Positions 13,900 through 15,183 of a DNA stretch of 15,183 nucleotides are shown here, one piece after another. A model generated the notes under the pieces. That model saw only the letters and a list, made by a program, of their open reading frames with translations, was not told the origin of the DNA and ran no database searches. Each line of letters starts with the position of its first letter. Positions within the stretch are counted from its first letter, which is position 1. The position numbers and the translations under genes are program-made. The DNA lies in contig JAQTXY010000010.1 in assembly GCA_028688535.1 (NCBI GenBank), positions 1-15,183 on the forward strand, given 5' to 3'. This stretch comes from Methanothrix sp. (GTDB lineage Archaea > Halobacteriota > Methanosarcinia > Methanotrichales > Methanotrichaceae).

Positions 13900-14934
13900 A
13901 TGGAAACCAACATTTTCACCATGCAAAATATTGATAAATCACGATGGAATGAATTGTTATGCAAGAGTACGACAGATATACACAACATATTCCAAACATG
14001 TGAATGGGCGAACATAATTGAGAATTGCTATAATCAATCTGCAAGATTTGCAATATTTGAAGACGATCACGGACTACATGGAGGATATCTCTACTTCAGA
14101 AAGCAGATATTGAGAATATTTTGCGCTTATGAATCGTTTGGGGGTCCATTATGCAATAATGAGCGATCCGATATTATAGAGTATCACGCAATAAATCAAC
14201 TGCTAAACGAATATTGTGAATCCCATCCAAGGTACATTTTAACCCGACCATCAATCCAATCTGGAAGCGACTCTAATTTTGTTGATCGTGGTTTTATAAA
14301 GACTCGATTTTATACCTTTGTTATAGATACAGCTCAAAAGGAAGATGCTATATGGAGCAATCTTCGGAAAAATGCGCGCAACGGTGTCAGAAAAGCAGAG
14401 AAAAGCGACATCTCCGTTTCTTCTGCCGAGTCATCGGATGAGTGGTCAGAATTCTATAGATTGCATGTAGAACATAGCCACGATAGAGGCATAGCATCGA
14501 AACCCATAGATTTCTTTAGGATTATCTATGAAGAATTCGTACCAAAAGGTATGTCAAAATTATTTATTGCTCGTAACAATGGTGTAATTATTGGGGGGAA
14601 ATTACTCTTATGCTTCAACAGAGTCGCGACATATTATATAGGGGCGTCTTATGACGAATATTCTAAATATTCTCCAGATGACCTAATATTATGGCATGCG
14701 ATCCTATGGTGCAATAAAAATGGCTTCTCAATGTTAGATTTGGGTGACTCATGGCCAGATCCTAACTCTCATTTATATGGCATACACAAATTTAAAGAAA
14801 AGTGGGGCGGCAGCTTGATTCATAGAGATTTCTACATTCATGGTCGTTTGTATCGTTTTGGACGTCAACTCGTCTTAGACAATCGCATTATTCAGAGATT
14901 CTATGAAGGGATTCATGAAAAAAGGTGGTTTTAA
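13900..14934 (+). CDS. FemAB/GNAT-like acyl or aminoacyl transferase
   Basis: A 344-residue protein of the FemAB-like double-GNAT group (peptidoglycan-bridge and CelD/BioF2-like acetyltransferases). N-terminal part: W-NELL..S..TDIHNIFQTCEWANIIE, then GGYLYFRKQI and ESFGGPLC. Central block: AIWSNLRKNARNGVRKAEKS, the usual basic W-x-x-x-x-K-x-R-x-x-R-x-A pattern. C-terminal GNAT: EFYRLHVEHSHDRGI, KLFIARNNGVIIGGKLLLC, YYIGASYDEYSKYSPDDLILWHAI, LDLGDSWPDPNSHLYGIHKFKEKWGG. Known relatives transfer amino acids or acyl groups onto cell-wall precursors or sugars. Archaea lack murein, so here an amino group on a surface sugar is a likely acceptor, consistent with the aminotransferase gene two bases downstream. 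The substrate is inference. Confidence 0.85.
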   Translation: METNIFTMQNIDKSRWNELLCKSTTDIHNIFQTCEWANIIENCYNQSARFAIFEDDHGLHGGYLYFRKQILRIFCAYESFGGPLCNNERSDIIEYHAINQLLNEYCESHPRYILTRPSIQSGSDSNFVDRGFIKTRFYTFVIDTAQKEDAIWSNLRKNARNGVRKAEKSDISVSSAESSDEWSEFYRLHVEHSHDRGIASKPIDFFRIIYEEFVPKGMSKLFIARNNGVIIGGKLLLCFNRVATYYIGASYDEYSKYSPDDLILWHAILWCNKNGFSMLDLGDSWPDPNSHLYGIHKFKEKWGGSLIHRDFYIHGRLYRFGRQLVLDNRIIQRFYEGIHEKRWF

Positions 14935-14936
14935 TC

Positions 14937-15183
14937 ATGGTATTTGGCATTAGCAGAATAGATCCAATATCCGAGCTTGAATGCCAACTCGCATCATATG
15001 TGGAAACAGAGTATGCAATTTGCACGAGCATGGGCAGAACCGCACTTTTAGTTCTCTTAAAATCCATTGGAATAAGTACAGGGGATGAGGTCATCGTTCC
15101 TGCATATATATGTGAAGTTGTCCCAAACGCAGTGTTGAAAGCAGGTGCAACTCCGATATTTGTGGATATAAATTCAGAAAATT
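14937..15183 (+). CDS. DegT/DnrJ/EryC1/StrS family sugar aminotransferase, 5' end
   Basis: The first 82 residues of a PLP-dependent aminotransferase that puts an amino group on a keto-sugar nucleotide; the window ends before the catalytic Lys. Recognisable: LECQLASYVETEYAICTSMGRTAL (PLP phosphate region), GDEVIVPAYICEVVPNAVLKAG and PIFVDIN, the standard N-terminal run of this fold. The ATG at 14937 lies two bases after the FemAB-like stop. With the two SDR enzymes upstream it would complete a dehydratase/epimerase plus aminotransferase route to an amino-deoxy sugar. Confidence 0.88.
   Translation, partial: MVFGISRIDPISELECQLASYVETEYAICTSMGRTALLVLLKSIGISTGDEVIVPAYICEVVPNAVLKAGATPIFVDINSEN

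Overview
The window reads as a repeat-rich, recombining chromosomal segment that runs into a surface-glycan biosynthesis cluster. All genes lie on the + strand. The likely host is an archaeon, plausibly a methanogen of the Methanosarcinales/Methanotrichales type. This is inferred from the SCP2-like thiolase next to a DUF35 zinc-ribbon/OB-fold protein (an arrangement typical of archaea), the DPM1-like membrane glycosyltransferase, the DUF362 protein and the scattered GxxExxY proteins. No rRNA or other taxonomic marker is present, so the assignment is moderate only.

Positions 1-3777 are a patchwork. Three copies or remnants of a GxxExxY (PDDEXK-like) gene, one dead and one intact copy of a DPM1-like family 2 glycosyltransferase, a hicBA toxin-antitoxin pair and five copies of a CACCACAAAG-type palindromic repeat are interleaved. 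A block of about 302 bp is tandemly duplicated (about 85-685). The dead glycosyltransferase has two in-frame deletions, each ending at a short direct repeat, plus a nonsense codon. The third GxxExxY copy is broken by a 2-base AG duplication.

Positions 3778-4842 hold a GC-rich wecB, which supplies UDP-ManNAc. From about 4850 the sequence becomes clearly AT-richer. The next genes are a thiolase (4893-6032) and, overlapping its stop codon, a fused DUF35 + L-3-hydroxyacyl-CoA dehydrogenase (6032-7144). Together they could make 3-hydroxybutyryl-CoA from acetyl-CoA. After them come a hexapeptide-repeat acyltransferase, a NodB/DUF3473-type polysaccharide deacetylase, two extended SDR sugar-nucleotide epimerases/dehydratases, a GT4 glycosyltransferase, a DUF362 protein, a frameshifted BNR-type beta-propeller gene, a FemAB/GNAT-like protein and the 5' end of a DegT/DnrJ/EryC1/StrS sugar aminotransferase, cut by the window edge.

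Taken together, the right two thirds could make, acylate, deacetylate, aminate and polymerise an unusual sugar for the cell surface. The most interesting element is the thiolase / DUF35-HBDH pair. It looks like a variant of the archaeal thiolase-DUF35-HMG-CoA synthase channelling complex in which a dehydrogenase replaces HMG-CoA synthase, placed in a glycan locus. It also has no usable ATG, GTG or TTG for its zinc-ribbon-containing form: the expected start codon reads ATA.
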